In this document: in pieces, positions 9,203 through 19,945 of the stretch
How the letters are laid out: each line of letters starts with the position of its first letter
Numbering within the stretch: position 1 is the first letter of the stretch
Source: Parabacteroides sp. FAFU027
GTDB lineage: Bacteria; Bacteroidota; Bacteroidia; Bacteroidales; UBA7332
DNA length: 64,000 bases
Assembly: GCF_022808675.1 (NCBI RefSeq)
Contig: NZ_JAKZKV010000015.1
Coordinates: forward strand, 1-64,000
Reading direction: 5' to 3'
Program-made: the position numbers and the translations under genes
Notes under the pieces: generated by a model
The model's input: only the letters and a program-made list of their open reading frames with translations
What the model was told of the DNA's origin: nothing
The model's database searches: none

Positions 9203-10327
9203 TTAGTCGTTGAGCATCATCGGCATGATCAGCATCAGCAGATCTTCGTTTTCGTCCTGATCCATTGGCAATACAATACCTGCACGGGAAGGATCTGCCA
9301 GCTCAAGAGAAACCTCGCTTGAACCCATATTGTTCAGGATTTCCACCAGAAACGATGATTTGAACCCGATGCGGATAGGCGCTTCACCGTACTGGCACAT
9401 GATAGATTCCTCAGCCGCAGTAGAGAAGTCGATATCCTGAGCCGTCACCACGATGAGGTTGTTCTCAATCTGCAATTTAATCAGATTGCTGGCCTGGTTA
9501 GAGAAGTGAGATACGCGACGAAGCGCTGCCATCAACTGTACACGGTCAACGACAACCTTGTACGGGTTATTTTGAGGAATTACCGAGTTGTAGTTCGGGA
9601 AACGGCCTTCAATCAGGCGACACACCATTCTATAGTTAGAGAAAGTAAAGTGTGCGAGACGTTCATCAAATGCGATGGATACAGCTCCCTGCTCTTTCGG
9701 AAGAATATTCTTCAGCATGGTTGCCGGTTTTTTCGGCAAGATGAAAGAAGAAGCCGAGTTGGCTTTGATAGTGTTGTTTGTGCAACGAACCAGCTTGTGA
9801 CTATCAGATGCAACGAACGTAAGCGCATCCGGTGTGATATCGAAGAATACCCCGTTCATCACAGGGCGGAGCTCATCATCGGCAGTTGCAAAAATAGTTT
9901 TGTTGATACCGCTTGCCAATGCCTGTGCTTCAATGTTAAGCTGAGTATGCTCTTCCTTGATAGCCGGGCTTTTCGGATAATCCTCACCGTGCTGGCCAAT
10001 CAGGTTATACTTACCGTTTTGGAAATAGATAAACACCTCCAGATTGGCATCGTTGATATCAAGCGTCAACGGCTGTTCAGGAAGTTCGCGCAGCGGATCA
10101 AGCAACAGTTTGGCAGAAATGGCAAATACGCCGTTACCTTCCGCATCAGCTACCTGCATAGTGGTCACCAAAGTAGTATCACCGTCCGAAGCGGTAATGG
10201 TCAGTTGGTTTTCATTCAACGAAAACAGGAAACTATCCAGAATGGGTATTGTGTTTTTTGAACTGATTACCCGGCCAATCGTCTGTAAATGTGACAAAAA
10301 ATCTGTGCTTGAAACTACAAATCTCAT
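9203..10327 (-). CDS. dnaN: DNA polymerase III beta subunit (sliding clamp)
   Basis: A 374-residue beta clamp of normal length with three repeated clamp domains of about 120 residues. It starts MRFVVSSTDFLSHLQTIGRV and contains the usual domain boundaries (VMNGVFFDI, ASDSHKLVR, EGRFPNYNSVIP, MLIMPMMLND at the C-terminus). The dimeric ring encircles DNA and tethers polymerase III. It is not next to dnaA or recF here, which is usual in Bacteroidales. A matching promoter box lies at 10396-10403. Confidence 0.97.
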   Translation of the reverse strand: MRFVVSSTDFLSHLQTIGRVISSKNTIPILDSFLFSLNENQLTITASDGDTTLVTTMQVADAEGNGVFAISAKLLLDPLRELPEQPLTLDINDANLEVFIYFQNGKYNLIGQHGEDYPKSPAIKEEHTQLNIEAQALASGINKTIFATADDELRPVMNGVFFDITPDALTFVASDSHKLVRCTNNTIKANSASSFILPKKPATMLKNILPKEQGAVSIAFDERLAHFTFSNYRMVCRLIEGRFPNYNSVIPQNNPYKVVVDRVQLMAALRRVSHFSNQASNLIKLQIENNLIVVTAQDIDFSTAAEESIMCQYGEAPIRIGFKSSFLVEILNNMGSSEVSLELADPSRAGIVLPMDQDENEDLLMLIMPMMLND

Positions 10328-10395
10328 AATAATAGATTTTATCTTGAATGATTATTGTTTGAAAATAACAGCTTCACTCGGAAGCAAAAGAGATG

Positions 10396-10426
10396 CAAAC
10401 ATACACAAAAAAGAGAGGACTTGCAA
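10396..10426 (-). promoter_or_regulatory. Bacteroidetes-type promoter of dnaN
   Basis: On the minus strand a TATGTTTG box (10396-10403) matches the Bacteroidetes -7 consensus TAnnTTTG. A TTG (10424-10426) lies 20 bases upstream, at the expected -33 position. This gives a leader of roughly 60 bases to the dnaN start. Confidence 0.6.
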
Positions 10427-10627
10427 CCTCTCCAAATTGAAAGTTTTGATTATGGGTAAATAGATAAATCACGTTCAGGATTCTTTACCAAAGAGAATCT
10501 CTCCACTTTCAAATCCAATTATAAAATAGAGCCCTATAAAAACGCTATAAAACTATCTATCATATCATTACAACGACAATCCACCCGTTTTATTTACGTC
10601 CTACCAATCCAACTCACAATTTAGCCG

Positions 10628-10635
10628 TATCTTTG
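10628..10635 (+). promoter_or_regulatory. Bacteroidetes -7 box for the TonB-dependent receptor
   Basis: TATCTTTG matches TAnnTTTG and lies 34 bp before the receptor start. No convincing -33 TTTG was found at the usual distance. The remaining 10404-10627 stretch between the two divergent promoters shows nothing else. Confidence 0.55.
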
Positions 10636-10669
10636 CAGCGACAATTTAGTATAAACCAAACAATTTGTT

Positions 10670-12649
10670 ATGCAAAATCAACGTACAAATTTTGCTCAGA
10701 TCAGCTTCAACAGATGGTCCCGTAAGAATTATTCGGCATTTACCAGCATGGGAAAAGTGGTGAGAATCGGCGTTTTATTGTCCGGTTTTTCAATGCTTGC
10801 CGTGCCTGCTGCCAAAGCAGAAAACACGCTGGCCAAAGATTCTTTACGTACCGGACGTGAGCAGCAACTGAGCGAGCTGACCGTGGTGGGCAGCAAAATC
10901 GAAAGTCTGCAAGGACTCAATACCACCCTACCGGTCATTAAAACAAGTGATGTAGACCGATTACCGGTCATCAGTCTCGAAAGTGCCCTTCGCCAGTCGG
11001 CCAGCATCGACATTCGCGAGCGTGGCGTACGCGGCGTACAAGCCGACCTCTCTATCCGCGGCGGTTCATTCGACCAAAGCTTAGTATTCCTCAATGGTGT
11101 CAATTTTACCGACTCCCGTACCGGACACCAGAACCTCGGACTTCCTATCGACATCGAAATCATCGACCAGGTAAACCTGCTGCAAGGCCTGACCACTCCC
11201 GGAGCATTGACCGGAGCTATCAACCTCATCACAGGCTCATCGAAGCGCAACTTCCTCAAAGCCGAAATCAATTCCGGTGAATACGGTTACCAGTTGTATC
11301 GCCTCAACGGAAACCTGCATCAGGGATTGACCAATGTGTTTGCAGCAGCGTCTCTGAAACGTTCAGAAGGTTACACTGCCAATACCGATTTCAATACCCA
11401 AAACGGATTTATCCACCTGAAACAAGGCGCCCACGGATTCGGAAACTTCGACCTTCAGGCGGGTTATCAGGAAAAGGCATTTGGAGCAAATAGCTTTTAT
11501 ACTAAGTATGACTCACTTCAACGTGAAGCAACTAAATCATATATAAGTTCAATTGGCTGGAACAAGTCTATGCAAAATCTGACTTTCACCTCAAACATAT
11601 CATACAAGAAAGTCTATGATAAATTTTCAATGCCTGGCTATAAGAAAATATTCTACCATACGACAGATGATTGGAATGCCTCATTTTGCGTCTCTTATAT
11701 TTCAACTTTAGGTAAAACATTTGCCGGTATTGATTACATGTACAGTCATGTTTACAGTAATAATATCGGAGATAAACTTAGCAAACAGATTCCTGTAACC
11801 GGAGAACCGGGAGCCTTTTATCTATATGGAAAGAAAAGAGAGACTACAAATGTATTTCTAAAACACAGGATGTATATTAAAAACTTCCAGGCTGAAGGAA
11901 ATATAGGGTATCTGACAACCTCCTTTGAAAACCAGCTTCTTTGGGGAGCAAATGCTCAATATCAACTTTTCCCATGGTTTAAATTGATTGCAAATTTGAA
12001 TCATAATACACGCTTTCCAACCTTTACAGATTTGTACTACCAGTCGGCTTCTCAAATCAGTGACCCTAATCTAAAAATGGAGAAAGCGACATCTTTTGAC
12101 ATTGGTTTTGAGGTTAACAAGGACCATTTTTCTGCTTCGGCAACAGCATTCTCCCGTTCTACCAAAAATCAGATTGACTGGGTTATCAAAGATGCTACAA
12201 AAAAATGGTACAGCGTAAACTACGACAAGTTGGATATGCAAGGAGTTGAATTATCAGCGGCCTATTCTCAGGACAAAATGGTAAAAAGCATCAAATTGAG
12301 CTATACTTACCTCCAATCTAACAATCCGGCTGGGAACTGGATTTCCAAATACGCCCTGAGCTATTTGAAAAATAAAGCAACCGCTTCCACCCAACTGGCG
12401 CTAACCCACAAACTTGCATTAGGAGTAATCGGAACGCTTTGGGACAGAAACGACAGCTATTCCGAAATTACAGGCACACAATACACTTATAAACCTTACG
12501 CAACTCTTGACGCCAAACTCACCTGGAAGGAAAAGAACTACACGCTTAAGGTAGAAGGTGCCAATATCACCAACACTACCTACTATGACCTGGGCGGTCT
12601 TCGCCAACCGGGACACTGGTTTAATGCCGGTATCGTGGTGAACTTGTAA
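10670..12649 (+). CDS. TonB-dependent outer-membrane receptor (BtuB-like)
   Basis: A 659-residue outer-membrane receptor. It has an unusually long N-terminal region before the hydrophobic signal core (residues about 27-50, ending near VPAAKA). The plug domain follows (about 65-180; LSELTVVGSKIES, SLESALRQSASIDIRERG, ADLSIRGGSFDQSLVFLNGVNF) and then a 22-strand-type barrel ending GHWFNAGIVVNL, with a terminal hydrophobic strand. It resembles cobalamin-type receptors (BtuB/CirA class), but the ligand is not decided by sequence. No SusC-type extension is present. Base composition shifts inside the barrel, with about 11490-12350 clearly more AT-rich than the plug and the last strands; this suggests recombination in surface loops. 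Confidence 0.88.
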   Translation: MQNQRTNFAQISFNRWSRKNYSAFTSMGKVVRIGVLLSGFSMLAVPAAKAENTLAKDSLRTGREQQLSELTVVGSKIESLQGLNTTLPVIKTSDVDRLPVISLESALRQSASIDIRERGVRGVQADLSIRGGSFDQSLVFLNGVNFTDSRTGHQNLGLPIDIEIIDQVNLLQGLTTPGALTGAINLITGSSKRNFLKAEINSGEYGYQLYRLNGNLHQGLTNVFAAASLKRSEGYTANTDFNTQNGFIHLKQGAHGFGNFDLQAGYQEKAFGANSFYTKYDSLQREATKSYISSIGWNKSMQNLTFTSNISYKKVYDKFSMPGYKKIFYHTTDDWNASFCVSYISTLGKTFAGIDYMYSHVYSNNIGDKLSKQIPVTGEPGAFYLYGKKRETTNVFLKHRMYIKNFQAEGNIGYLTTSFENQLLWGANAQYQLFPWFKLIANLNHNTRFPTFTDLYYQSASQISDPNLKMEKATSFDIGFEVNKDHFSASATAFSRSTKNQIDWVIKDATKKWYSVNYDKLDMQGVELSAAYSQDKMVKSIKLSYTYLQSNNPAGNWISKYALSYLKNKATASTQLALTHKLALGVIGTLWDRNDSYSEITGTQYTYKPYATLDAKLTWKEKNYTLKVEGANITNTTYYDLGGLRQPGHWFNAGIVVNL

Positions 12650-12673
12650 TAAAGCGCCATATGGCAAATATAT

Positions 12674-12715
12674 GACAGGCGGAATTCCATCGGGATTTCG
12701 CCTGTCTCATTTTCA
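12674..12715 (+). terminator. Terminator after TonB-dependent receptor
   Basis: GACAGGCG (12674-12681) pairs with CGCCTGTC (12699-12706). The stem extends inward with mismatches through GAATTCC/GGGATTT, and a T-rich stretch follows. Confidence 0.65.
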
Positions 12716-12803
12716 TCCGCATAAATAATCTCTTAAAACGGTGATTTCAACCGCCCCCCGATTGTTATATTCTAAGATACAGCTACGTTCCCCCAATTTC
12801 AGA

Positions 12804-13986
12804 ATGAAAAGCAGTAAACTATTCGGATTAGAGAAGAATATTTTTTACGCCGGTCTTACCAGCTTCTTCACCGACACCTCAACCAAAATGGTGTATAGCG
12901 TCATACCTCTGTTTTTGCTCTCCATCGGCGCTTCGAAAACCACCATTTCACTAATTGAGGGAGTCGCTGATAGTACTGCTTCACTATTGAAAGCCGTATC
13001 GGGATTATGGAGCGATAAACTTGGCAGGAATAAGCCTTTTATGATAATCGGATATGGCATAACCACTTTAGTAACTCCTTTTTACGCATTGGCTGTGCGT
13101 CCTGTACAGGTATTAGTTTTGCGTTTTATAGAACGTGCGGGTAAAGGGTTTCGGACAGTCCCTCGCGACAGTCTGATAAGTAATTCCATAACCGGTAATG
13201 ATGCAGGACGCAACTTCGGTTTTCACAAAGCCATGGATAACAGCGGCGCAATTGCTGGTCCATTTCTGGCCTCTCTTCTGCTTTGGATTTTTCCGATGAA
13301 CTATGGTTATATTTTTATTTGGGCCGCTGTCCCGGCTTTTCTTGGAGTATTGACCATTGTTTTTCTTATCCACGAAAAACATTCTGCCTTCAGTATTAAC
13401 AACGATAAATTTAATGTAAGGCAACTGCCGCGGAAGTTCTGGCTATTTTTAGTCGTGATATTTATCTTTTCATTGGGAAACTCAACCGATGCCCTTCTAT
13501 TGGTAAAGACTTCGGAAACCGGCATTTCAAAATCTGCGATTCCTTTTATATACATGATATACAACCTGACATCCGTTATGTTGGCCATTCCTATCGGAAA
13601 ACTTTCTGATAAAATCGGGAGGGAAAAGCTGATTATTGCCGGCTTCCTGATATACGCCGTGACATATTTCCTTTTCGGCCATTTTCATGACATCAAAATC
13701 TTCATTGGATTGTTTATTATTTACGGGAGCTACAGTGCTCTGACCGACGGCAATGATTTCAGACCTGGTCAGTCCCGAATTAAAAGGAACAGGATATGGT
13801 TTATATCATGACATACTCGGGATAACCCTTCTGCCAGCCAGCCTGATAGCGGGAATCTTATACGATAAGGTAAATGCAGATGCACCGTTTTATTTTGGGG
13901 CATTTATGGCTATTCTGGCAGCCCTGGGGATGATTATTTTCCATAATACATCAGAAAAAGAGATGTTCAGAATTACAAATCACTAA
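12804..13986 (+). pseudogene. MFS transporter disrupted by an internal frameshift
   Basis: This is a 12-helix major facilitator whose reading frame breaks at about 13750. The first part (ATG at 12804, MKSSKLFGLEK) carries the MFS loop motif WSDKLGRNKPF, then ERAGKGFRTVPRD and a second loop motif KLSDKIGREKLI, up to YGSYSALTDG. The frame then shifts, and 13753-13986 continues in another frame with MISDLVSPELKGTGYGLYHDI and the last helices. In intact relatives a few residues separate ...TDG from ...MISDLV, so a short deletion of about 11 bp is the simplest cause. Motifs and the AGKGFR...RD loop place it with transporters often annotated as drug/sugar MFS; substrate is unknown. The C-terminal piece alone (about 77 residues) is unlikely to work. 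A sequencing error is possible. Confidence 0.82.
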
Positions 13987-13997
13987 AACATAACACA

Positions 13998-14546
13998 ATG
14001 AAGAAGAAACTTATCCCCAGCATCATTTTGACAATCACAAGTATTACTGCATTTTGCCAAAGTGAAAACCCGGTAAATGTAACACAAAAAACGCCGGACA
14101 ATAACGAGGTGAGGCTAAATGTGGCTTCCGCGATTATCGGACTTCCAGAGTTGAATTACGAACGGTTTATTACGGACAATATGGGAGTGGGACTTGCTTT
14201 ATCCATGTCACTGGATAAACCCAGAATTCTCATAATCCGAAACATCGCACTACCCTATTATCGAGTCTATTTCGGTGAAAAGAAAGCATCCGGATTCTTT
14301 ATTGAAGGGAATATGGCTATTGTAGGACAGAAAAAAGCGGTTTTAGGAACTAATGCAAACGATGAGAGCTACGTTAGCGGCTATAATTCAGCCACCAATT
14401 TCGGCTGCGGTGCTGCAGTTGGTTTTAAAATACTGAACCGCAACGGAGTAATCGGAGAAATCTGTCTGGGCGGCGGCCGGTTGTTTGGCGGAACATTGGT
14501 TGATGGCTATCCGCGGCTCGGCATTTGCCTCGGTAAAAGATTCTGA
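13998..14546 (+). CDS. Small exported beta-barrel-like protein (DUF3575-like), unknown function
   Basis: A 182-residue protein with a signal peptide (MKKKLIPSIILTITSITAFC, cleavage near CQSEN). The mature part alternates polar and hydrophobic residues and ends GYPRLGICLGKRF, with a terminal aromatic residue typical of outer-membrane barrels. The segments NVASAIIGLPELNYERFI and GVGLALSMS are typical of DUF3575-type barrels. It lies 11 bp after the broken MFS gene, so the two were probably co-transcribed. No catalytic motif is visible. Confidence 0.65.
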   Translation: MKKKLIPSIILTITSITAFCQSENPVNVTQKTPDNNEVRLNVASAIIGLPELNYERFITDNMGVGLALSMSLDKPRILIIRNIALPYYRVYFGEKKASGFFIEGNMAIVGQKKAVLGTNANDESYVSGYNSATNFGCGAAVGFKILNRNGVIGEICLGGGRLFGGTLVDGYPRLGICLGKRF

Positions 14547-14621
14547 TCAGATTCTCTTTTGAAACTATTTTTGGCACAGAGTTAATATCATTTTACTGAA
14601 AGAATAGTTACATTTAGCCCG

Positions 14622-14660
14622 ACATTGATGTGGTCAACAGATTCGCATCAATGTTTTATT
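14622..14660 (+). terminator. Hairpin terminator before serine hydrolase gene
   Basis: ACATTGATG (14622-14630) pairs perfectly with CATCAATGT (14646-14654), followed by TTTATTTTTG. The T-run ends only 10 bp before the next start codon, so it could also act as a leader attenuator. Confidence 0.55.
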
Positions 14661-14670
14661 TTTGTCCGGT

Positions 14671-16077
14671 ATGAAAAAACTATCCATTTACATAATCGCA
14701 TTTGCGTTGACTGGCGCTGCCGCTTGTCATTGCATAGCTGAAAATACATCCAAAAAGGGAATTCATTCCCTACAAACAGTTACAGCCGAACATGTCGGAA
14801 TGAGTTCCGCCACGCTATCCCATATCGACACTATTGTAAAAGAGGGCATTGATGCCAAAGCTTATCCGGGCTGCCAGGTATTGATACTCAGGGATGGCTA
14901 TACCGTTTACGATAAATGCTTTGGCACCTACACGTACGAAAACAATCAAAAGGTTTCGTCCAACACCATCTACGACCTGGCCTCTTTGTCCAAAACAACA
15001 GGAACATTACTGGCCCTGATGAAGCTCTACGACAAAGGACTTATCAAACTGACAGACAAAGCCTCCCAATATCTGCCGTTTCTCCGCGGCACCAACAAGG
15101 AAAACATCACCATTACCGAGTTGCTTTTCCACGAATCGGGCTTACCCGCATCGTTACCCTTTTACAGTCTGGCTATTGATAGAAATGGAAAACTTCCGGT
15201 TGTGGCCGGGGGAAAAGATAATGGATTTACATCTGTAAACAATATAAACCAGGTAGTAGGTCCTCAATACCGGTTCAAAGGGGATTGGGTCTCTAAAACA
15301 CCCTCTTTTCAATTTCCGTTACAGGTGACAGACAGCTTCTTTATCACCGGTAAAGTCCGCGACTCTGCTATGCAGATGATTGTCAGGACTCCGCTCAGAA
15401 GCAAAACATACGTGTACAGTTGTGTCAATTTCATTCTATTGAAAGAGGTGGTGGAAAGCATTTGCAAAATGCCGATGGACAGTTTTCTCAATGCAGAGTT
15501 TTACCGTCCGATGCAGTTGGCGTCGATGTCCTATCTGCCATTGCGCAACCACAACCGGGAAGAAATTGCCCCGACGTTGAAAAAGGATTTCCTTCGCAAC
15601 GGGATGATTCAAGGTTTTGTACATGACCCTGACGCAGCCATTCTGGGAGGTGTATCTGGAAATGCCGGGCTATTTTCCACTTCTCATGATGTTGCTTTGG
15701 TTTATCAGATGCTGCTTAACCGGGGAGAAATCAACGGCAAACGCTACCTGAGCGAAGAGACTTGCCGCCTGTTTACCTCAACCACTTCCCCGAGCGGCAG
15801 ACGCGGACTGGGCTTTGACAAACCAGTTACTACCATTCCCAACCATAGTCCCTGTTGCGCTTCGGCTCCGGCTGCTGTATATGGTCATACGGGATACACA
15901 GGGACCTGCTGCTGGGTGGACCCGGTCAACAATCTGATCTTTGTTTTCCTGAGTAACCGTACCTATCCTAACGACAGCATCAACAAGCTGGCAAAGATGG
16001 GTATCCGCACCAAAATACAGGAGGTCATTTACCAATCACTCAAACAAAATAATACGACGCAACGGAAAAACCGTTGA
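14671..16077 (+). CDS. Exported serine hydrolase of the beta-lactamase / penicillin-binding class C family
   Basis: A 468-residue protein starting at the ATG at 14671; the in-frame TTG at 14662 is a weaker alternative. A signal peptide (MKKLSIYIIAFALTGAAACHC) has a Cys that could be a lipobox-like site. The catalytic SxxK motif is SLSK in LASLSKTTGTL (about residue 110), the second motif is YSCVN, and the third triad is HTGYTG. The family includes DD-peptidases, esterases and AmpC-type enzymes. It is clearly paralogous to the C-terminal half of the GH3 fusion at 37.9-40.9 kb (shared PGCQVL, FHESGLPA-type, SYLPL, GNAGLFS, RRGLGFD, GHTGYTGTCCWVDP segments). It precedes a polysaccharide deacetylase by 36 bp, which suggests a cell-wall or glycan role. 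Confidence 0.87.
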   Translation: MKKLSIYIIAFALTGAAACHCIAENTSKKGIHSLQTVTAEHVGMSSATLSHIDTIVKEGIDAKAYPGCQVLILRDGYTVYDKCFGTYTYENNQKVSSNTIYDLASLSKTTGTLLALMKLYDKGLIKLTDKASQYLPFLRGTNKENITITELLFHESGLPASLPFYSLAIDRNGKLPVVAGGKDNGFTSVNNINQVVGPQYRFKGDWVSKTPSFQFPLQVTDSFFITGKVRDSAMQMIVRTPLRSKTYVYSCVNFILLKEVVESICKMPMDSFLNAEFYRPMQLASMSYLPLRNHNREEIAPTLKKDFLRNGMIQGFVHDPDAAILGGVSGNAGLFSTSHDVALVYQMLLNRGEINGKRYLSEETCRLFTSTTSPSGRRGLGFDKPVTTIPNHSPCCASAPAAVYGHTGYTGTCCWVDPVNNLIFVFLSNRTYPNDSINKLAKMGIRTKIQEVIYQSLKQNNTTQRKNR

Positions 16078-16113
16078 AACCACATAAGTTTAATCAAAGA
16101 CAACTATTGAACC

Positions 16114-16944
16114 ATGAAACAAATGCTATTTATTGCCGGAGCCCTTTGGCTGACCATTGCATTAACAAGTTGCAACAACGCGACATCAAAACAGGATAAA
16201 CCATCCCCGTCAACACAACAACCTCAACAGAAGGGTAATGATACCGGCAAACCATCTCCAAACAGTGTCGCACAGATAATGGACAAACCGGAGATTCCCG
16301 TGCTGTGTTACCACCGCATCACCGAAGGAAAGAAAGGAGACTACACGGTCAGCCCTGCCACCTTTGCAGCACATATCAAAATATTGGCTGACAGCGGATA
16401 CCACGCCATCTCTCCGGCACAATTATATGACTATCTGGTGTACAACAAATCCCTACCCACCAAACCGGTGATGGTAACATTTGACGACTCACGTGAGGAA
16501 CACTCGGCTATCGCAGCTCCGACACTGGAGAAATACGGATTCCGTGGGGTATTCTTTATCATGACCATCACCTACGATAAGGAAAACTACATGACCAAAG
16601 AGCAGATTGCCCAATTGGCAAAAGCGGGTCATACCGTAGGCCTCCACACCTGGGACCATACGATGGTGACTAAATACAAAACCGAAGAGGACTGGCAAAA
16701 AGAGATTGCCCAACCTAAAGAAAAACTGGAAAAGATTACAGGCAAACCTGTGGAGTACATTGCTTATCCGAATGGTGTATATAACCACGAAAGCGCTGAA
16801 AAAATGAGCAAATACATGAAACTCTCCTTTTCTCTTTCTACCAAACGCGACACTCTCCTGCCTTTGCAATGCATCAGACGTATCATTGTACCGGACATGC
16901 CGGCACAAAGCCTGTTAAAGTCAATGCGGAGAAATTTCAAATAA
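16114..16944 (+). CDS. Polysaccharide deacetylase lipoprotein (NodB/CE4 family)
   Basis: A 276-residue protein with a lipoprotein signal peptide: MKQMLFIAGALWLTIALTSC, lipobox ALTSC, Cys20. A Ser/Pro/Gln-rich linker (about 21-58) leads to the NodB homology domain. The metal motif TFDDS (about 125) is a variant of the usual TFDDG; the second motif is H-T-W-D-H in GLHTWDHTMV, and AYPNGVYN matches motif 3. Family members remove N- or O-acetyl groups from peptidoglycan, chitin or exopolysaccharide. It lies just downstream of the serine hydrolase, probably in one operon, and is followed by a strong terminator. Confidence 0.88.
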   Translation: MKQMLFIAGALWLTIALTSCNNATSKQDKPSPSTQQPQQKGNDTGKPSPNSVAQIMDKPEIPVLCYHRITEGKKGDYTVSPATFAAHIKILADSGYHAISPAQLYDYLVYNKSLPTKPVMVTFDDSREEHSAIAAPTLEKYGFRGVFFIMTITYDKENYMTKEQIAQLAKAGHTVGLHTWDHTMVTKYKTEEDWQKEIAQPKEKLEKITGKPVEYIAYPNGVYNHESAEKMSKYMKLSFSLSTKRDTLLPLQCIRRIIVPDMPAQSLLKSMRRNFK

Positions 16945-16971
16945 TCATCAGTACAAGTAAAATCTAACAAA

Positions 16972-17014
16972 AAACCTCCAGGGTCATGAAGACCCTGGAG
17001 GTTTAGTTTTATAT
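16972..17014. terminator. Strong bidirectional terminator between deacetylase gene and groEL
   Basis: A perfect 14-bp stem, AAACCTCCAGGGTC (16972-16985) with GACCCTGGAGGTTT (16991-17004), has a 5-base loop. A's precede and T's follow, so it serves both convergent genes. Confidence 0.9.
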
Positions 17015-17035
17015 ATTCGACAGAAGCGTGTCAGA

Positions 17036-18706
<1,671 letters not shown>

Positions 18707-18740
18707 TTACCATTTAAAGAAAACAGTCTTTGCTATTGTC

Positions 18741-19010
18741 TTAAATAATAGCCAAAACGTCAGACTGACGCATGATTAAGAACTTGTCGCCATCCAGTTC
18801 GATCTCAGTTCCGGCATATTTGCCATAAAGAACCTGATCACCGGCTTTCAGGATCATTTCTTCATCTTTAGTACCCTGACCTACAGCGATCACTTCGCCT
18901 TTCAAAGGTTTTTCTTTTGCTGAATCAGGAATGATGATTCCACCGATAGTTTTCTCCTCGGCAGCAGCTGGCTTAACCAGCACTCTGTCTGCTAATGGTT
19001 TAATGCTCAT
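18741..19010 (-). CDS. groS: Co-chaperonin GroES
   Basis: An 89-residue GroES lid protein. I take the ATG at 19010 ([14 protein letters not shown]); an in-frame start at 19067 would add 19 residues not found in the family. The mobile loop region ([18 protein letters not shown]) and the ending [12 protein letters not shown] are typical. It is the first gene of the groES-groEL operon. No canonical TAnnTTTG box was identified upstream; TGACTTTG (minus strand, 19117-19124) is one base from consensus. No CIRCE element was seen. Confidence 0.97.
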   Translation of the reverse strand: MSIKPLADRVLVKPAAAEEKTIGGIIIPDSAKEKPLKGEVIAVGQGTKDEEMILKAGDQVLYGKYAGTEIELDGDKFLIMRQSDVLAII

Positions 19011-19306
19011 AATTGTGTTATTATTTAAGTTGTTAATTGAAAATTGATGAGTGCGCATCAGGCACACGCCAATAGTTTTAGCGAATATCGTGCCAAAAAA
19101 CTTTCGCCCGCAAAGTCAGACAAAGTGTGACAAAATTTCCGATAAGTATGACAGACAGGGCGATTGTTGGCAGAAAATCGGAATTATAATGGTCACTCAG
19201 ACAACTACAAAGTTTAATTCAAAATAAACCCTCCAGAGACACTAAACATTAAGATATATTTCATACATTCGCAAATAACCCCAAAATACATTGATATATT
19301 TTCAAT

Positions 19307-19537
19307 AATTCCTCAAGGGGATTAAAGTTTTCATCAAGGGGAATGAATCCCCCTGTAAGAAAATTCAATTTTACTTCAAGGGAAATGAATCCCCAAGCAG
19401 GGAAATTTAATCCCCCATCAAGGGGATTGAATTTTACTGCTGGGGGAAACAATCCCCCAACACGGGAAAAGGCTCCCCAAGGAGGAAAATCAGAAGTTAC
19501 CGATGGGGGAAACCGTCCCCCCGGATAAACATAGAGA
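19307..19537. repeat. 21-bp-period tandem array A (about 11 units, 63-bp super-period)
   Basis: Units start at exact 21-bp steps: 19307, 19328, 19349, 19370, 19391, 19412, 19433, 19454, 19475, 19496 and 19517. A typical unit is CCCCcatcAAGGGGaatgaa followed by t. C-runs start at 19349, 19391, 19412, 19454, 19475 and 19517. Units at 19370, 19433 and 19496 replace the C-run with TTTAC or GTTAC, giving a 63-bp super-period. G-runs and the next C-runs can pair into short hairpins. Both strands are largely open because 21 bp is seven codons, but no convincing start codon or leader supports translation. The array lies 35 bp upstream of a small helical-protein gene. Confidence 0.9.
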
Positions 19538-19571
19538 TCATAAATTATTTGTCTAACTAAATCTACGCACA

Positions 19572-19886
19572 ATGCCAAAACAAGGTTATGCAGAACAGGT
19601 CAGCAAAAACGAATTGATGCTGTCCGGATTGAAAAACAATGCCGGTAAACTGAGTCGTCGGGGAATCGACGAAGCATTTATCAGCCAGTACGAAACAGAT
19701 CACAAAGCGACAATCGCCCTCAACAATGAGCAGGAAAGGCTCAAAGCTGAGCTCAAGTTGAAGACATCCGAACTGGAAGCACGACTTGAGAAAGTGAAAG
19801 CGGCTACCTCCGAAGCTTCCAAGTTGGTGAAGATGGACATCCCGCAAGAGCAGTGGAAGGAGTTTGGAATTACTGTGAGTAAGTAG
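19572..19886 (+). CDS. Small, highly charged helical protein of unknown function next to array A
   Basis: A 104-residue cytoplasmic protein with no signal peptide or membrane segment. It starts MPKQGYAEQVSKNELMLSGL. Residues 50-85 are rich in Lys, Glu, Leu and Ala in a coiled-coil-like pattern (LNNEQERLKAELKLKTSELE). The C-terminus is IPQEQWKEFGITVSK. Proteins with this ending are, as I recall, found as hypothetical proteins in related Bacteroidota, but no function is known to me. Its position directly after the 21-bp array, with no obvious promoter between them, suggests that array and gene belong to one unit. Confidence 0.75.
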   Translation: MPKQGYAEQVSKNELMLSGLKNNAGKLSRRGIDEAFISQYETDHKATIALNNEQERLKAELKLKTSELEARLEKVKAATSEASKLVKMDIPQEQWKEFGITVSK

Positions 19887-19945
19887 GAATTTCAAGAGGC
19901 TCTGCCGGTGGGTGGGGCCTCTAAATATTAAATCATAATACGAAC

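Noticed and set aside
13998..14546. T9SS cargo or PorV-type component
   Set aside because: There is a signal peptide and barrel-like pattern but no C-terminal sorting domain or component-specific motif.
19011..19067. 19-residue extension of GroES
   Set aside because: GroES starts at [10 protein letters not shown]; the extra residues are unlike the family.
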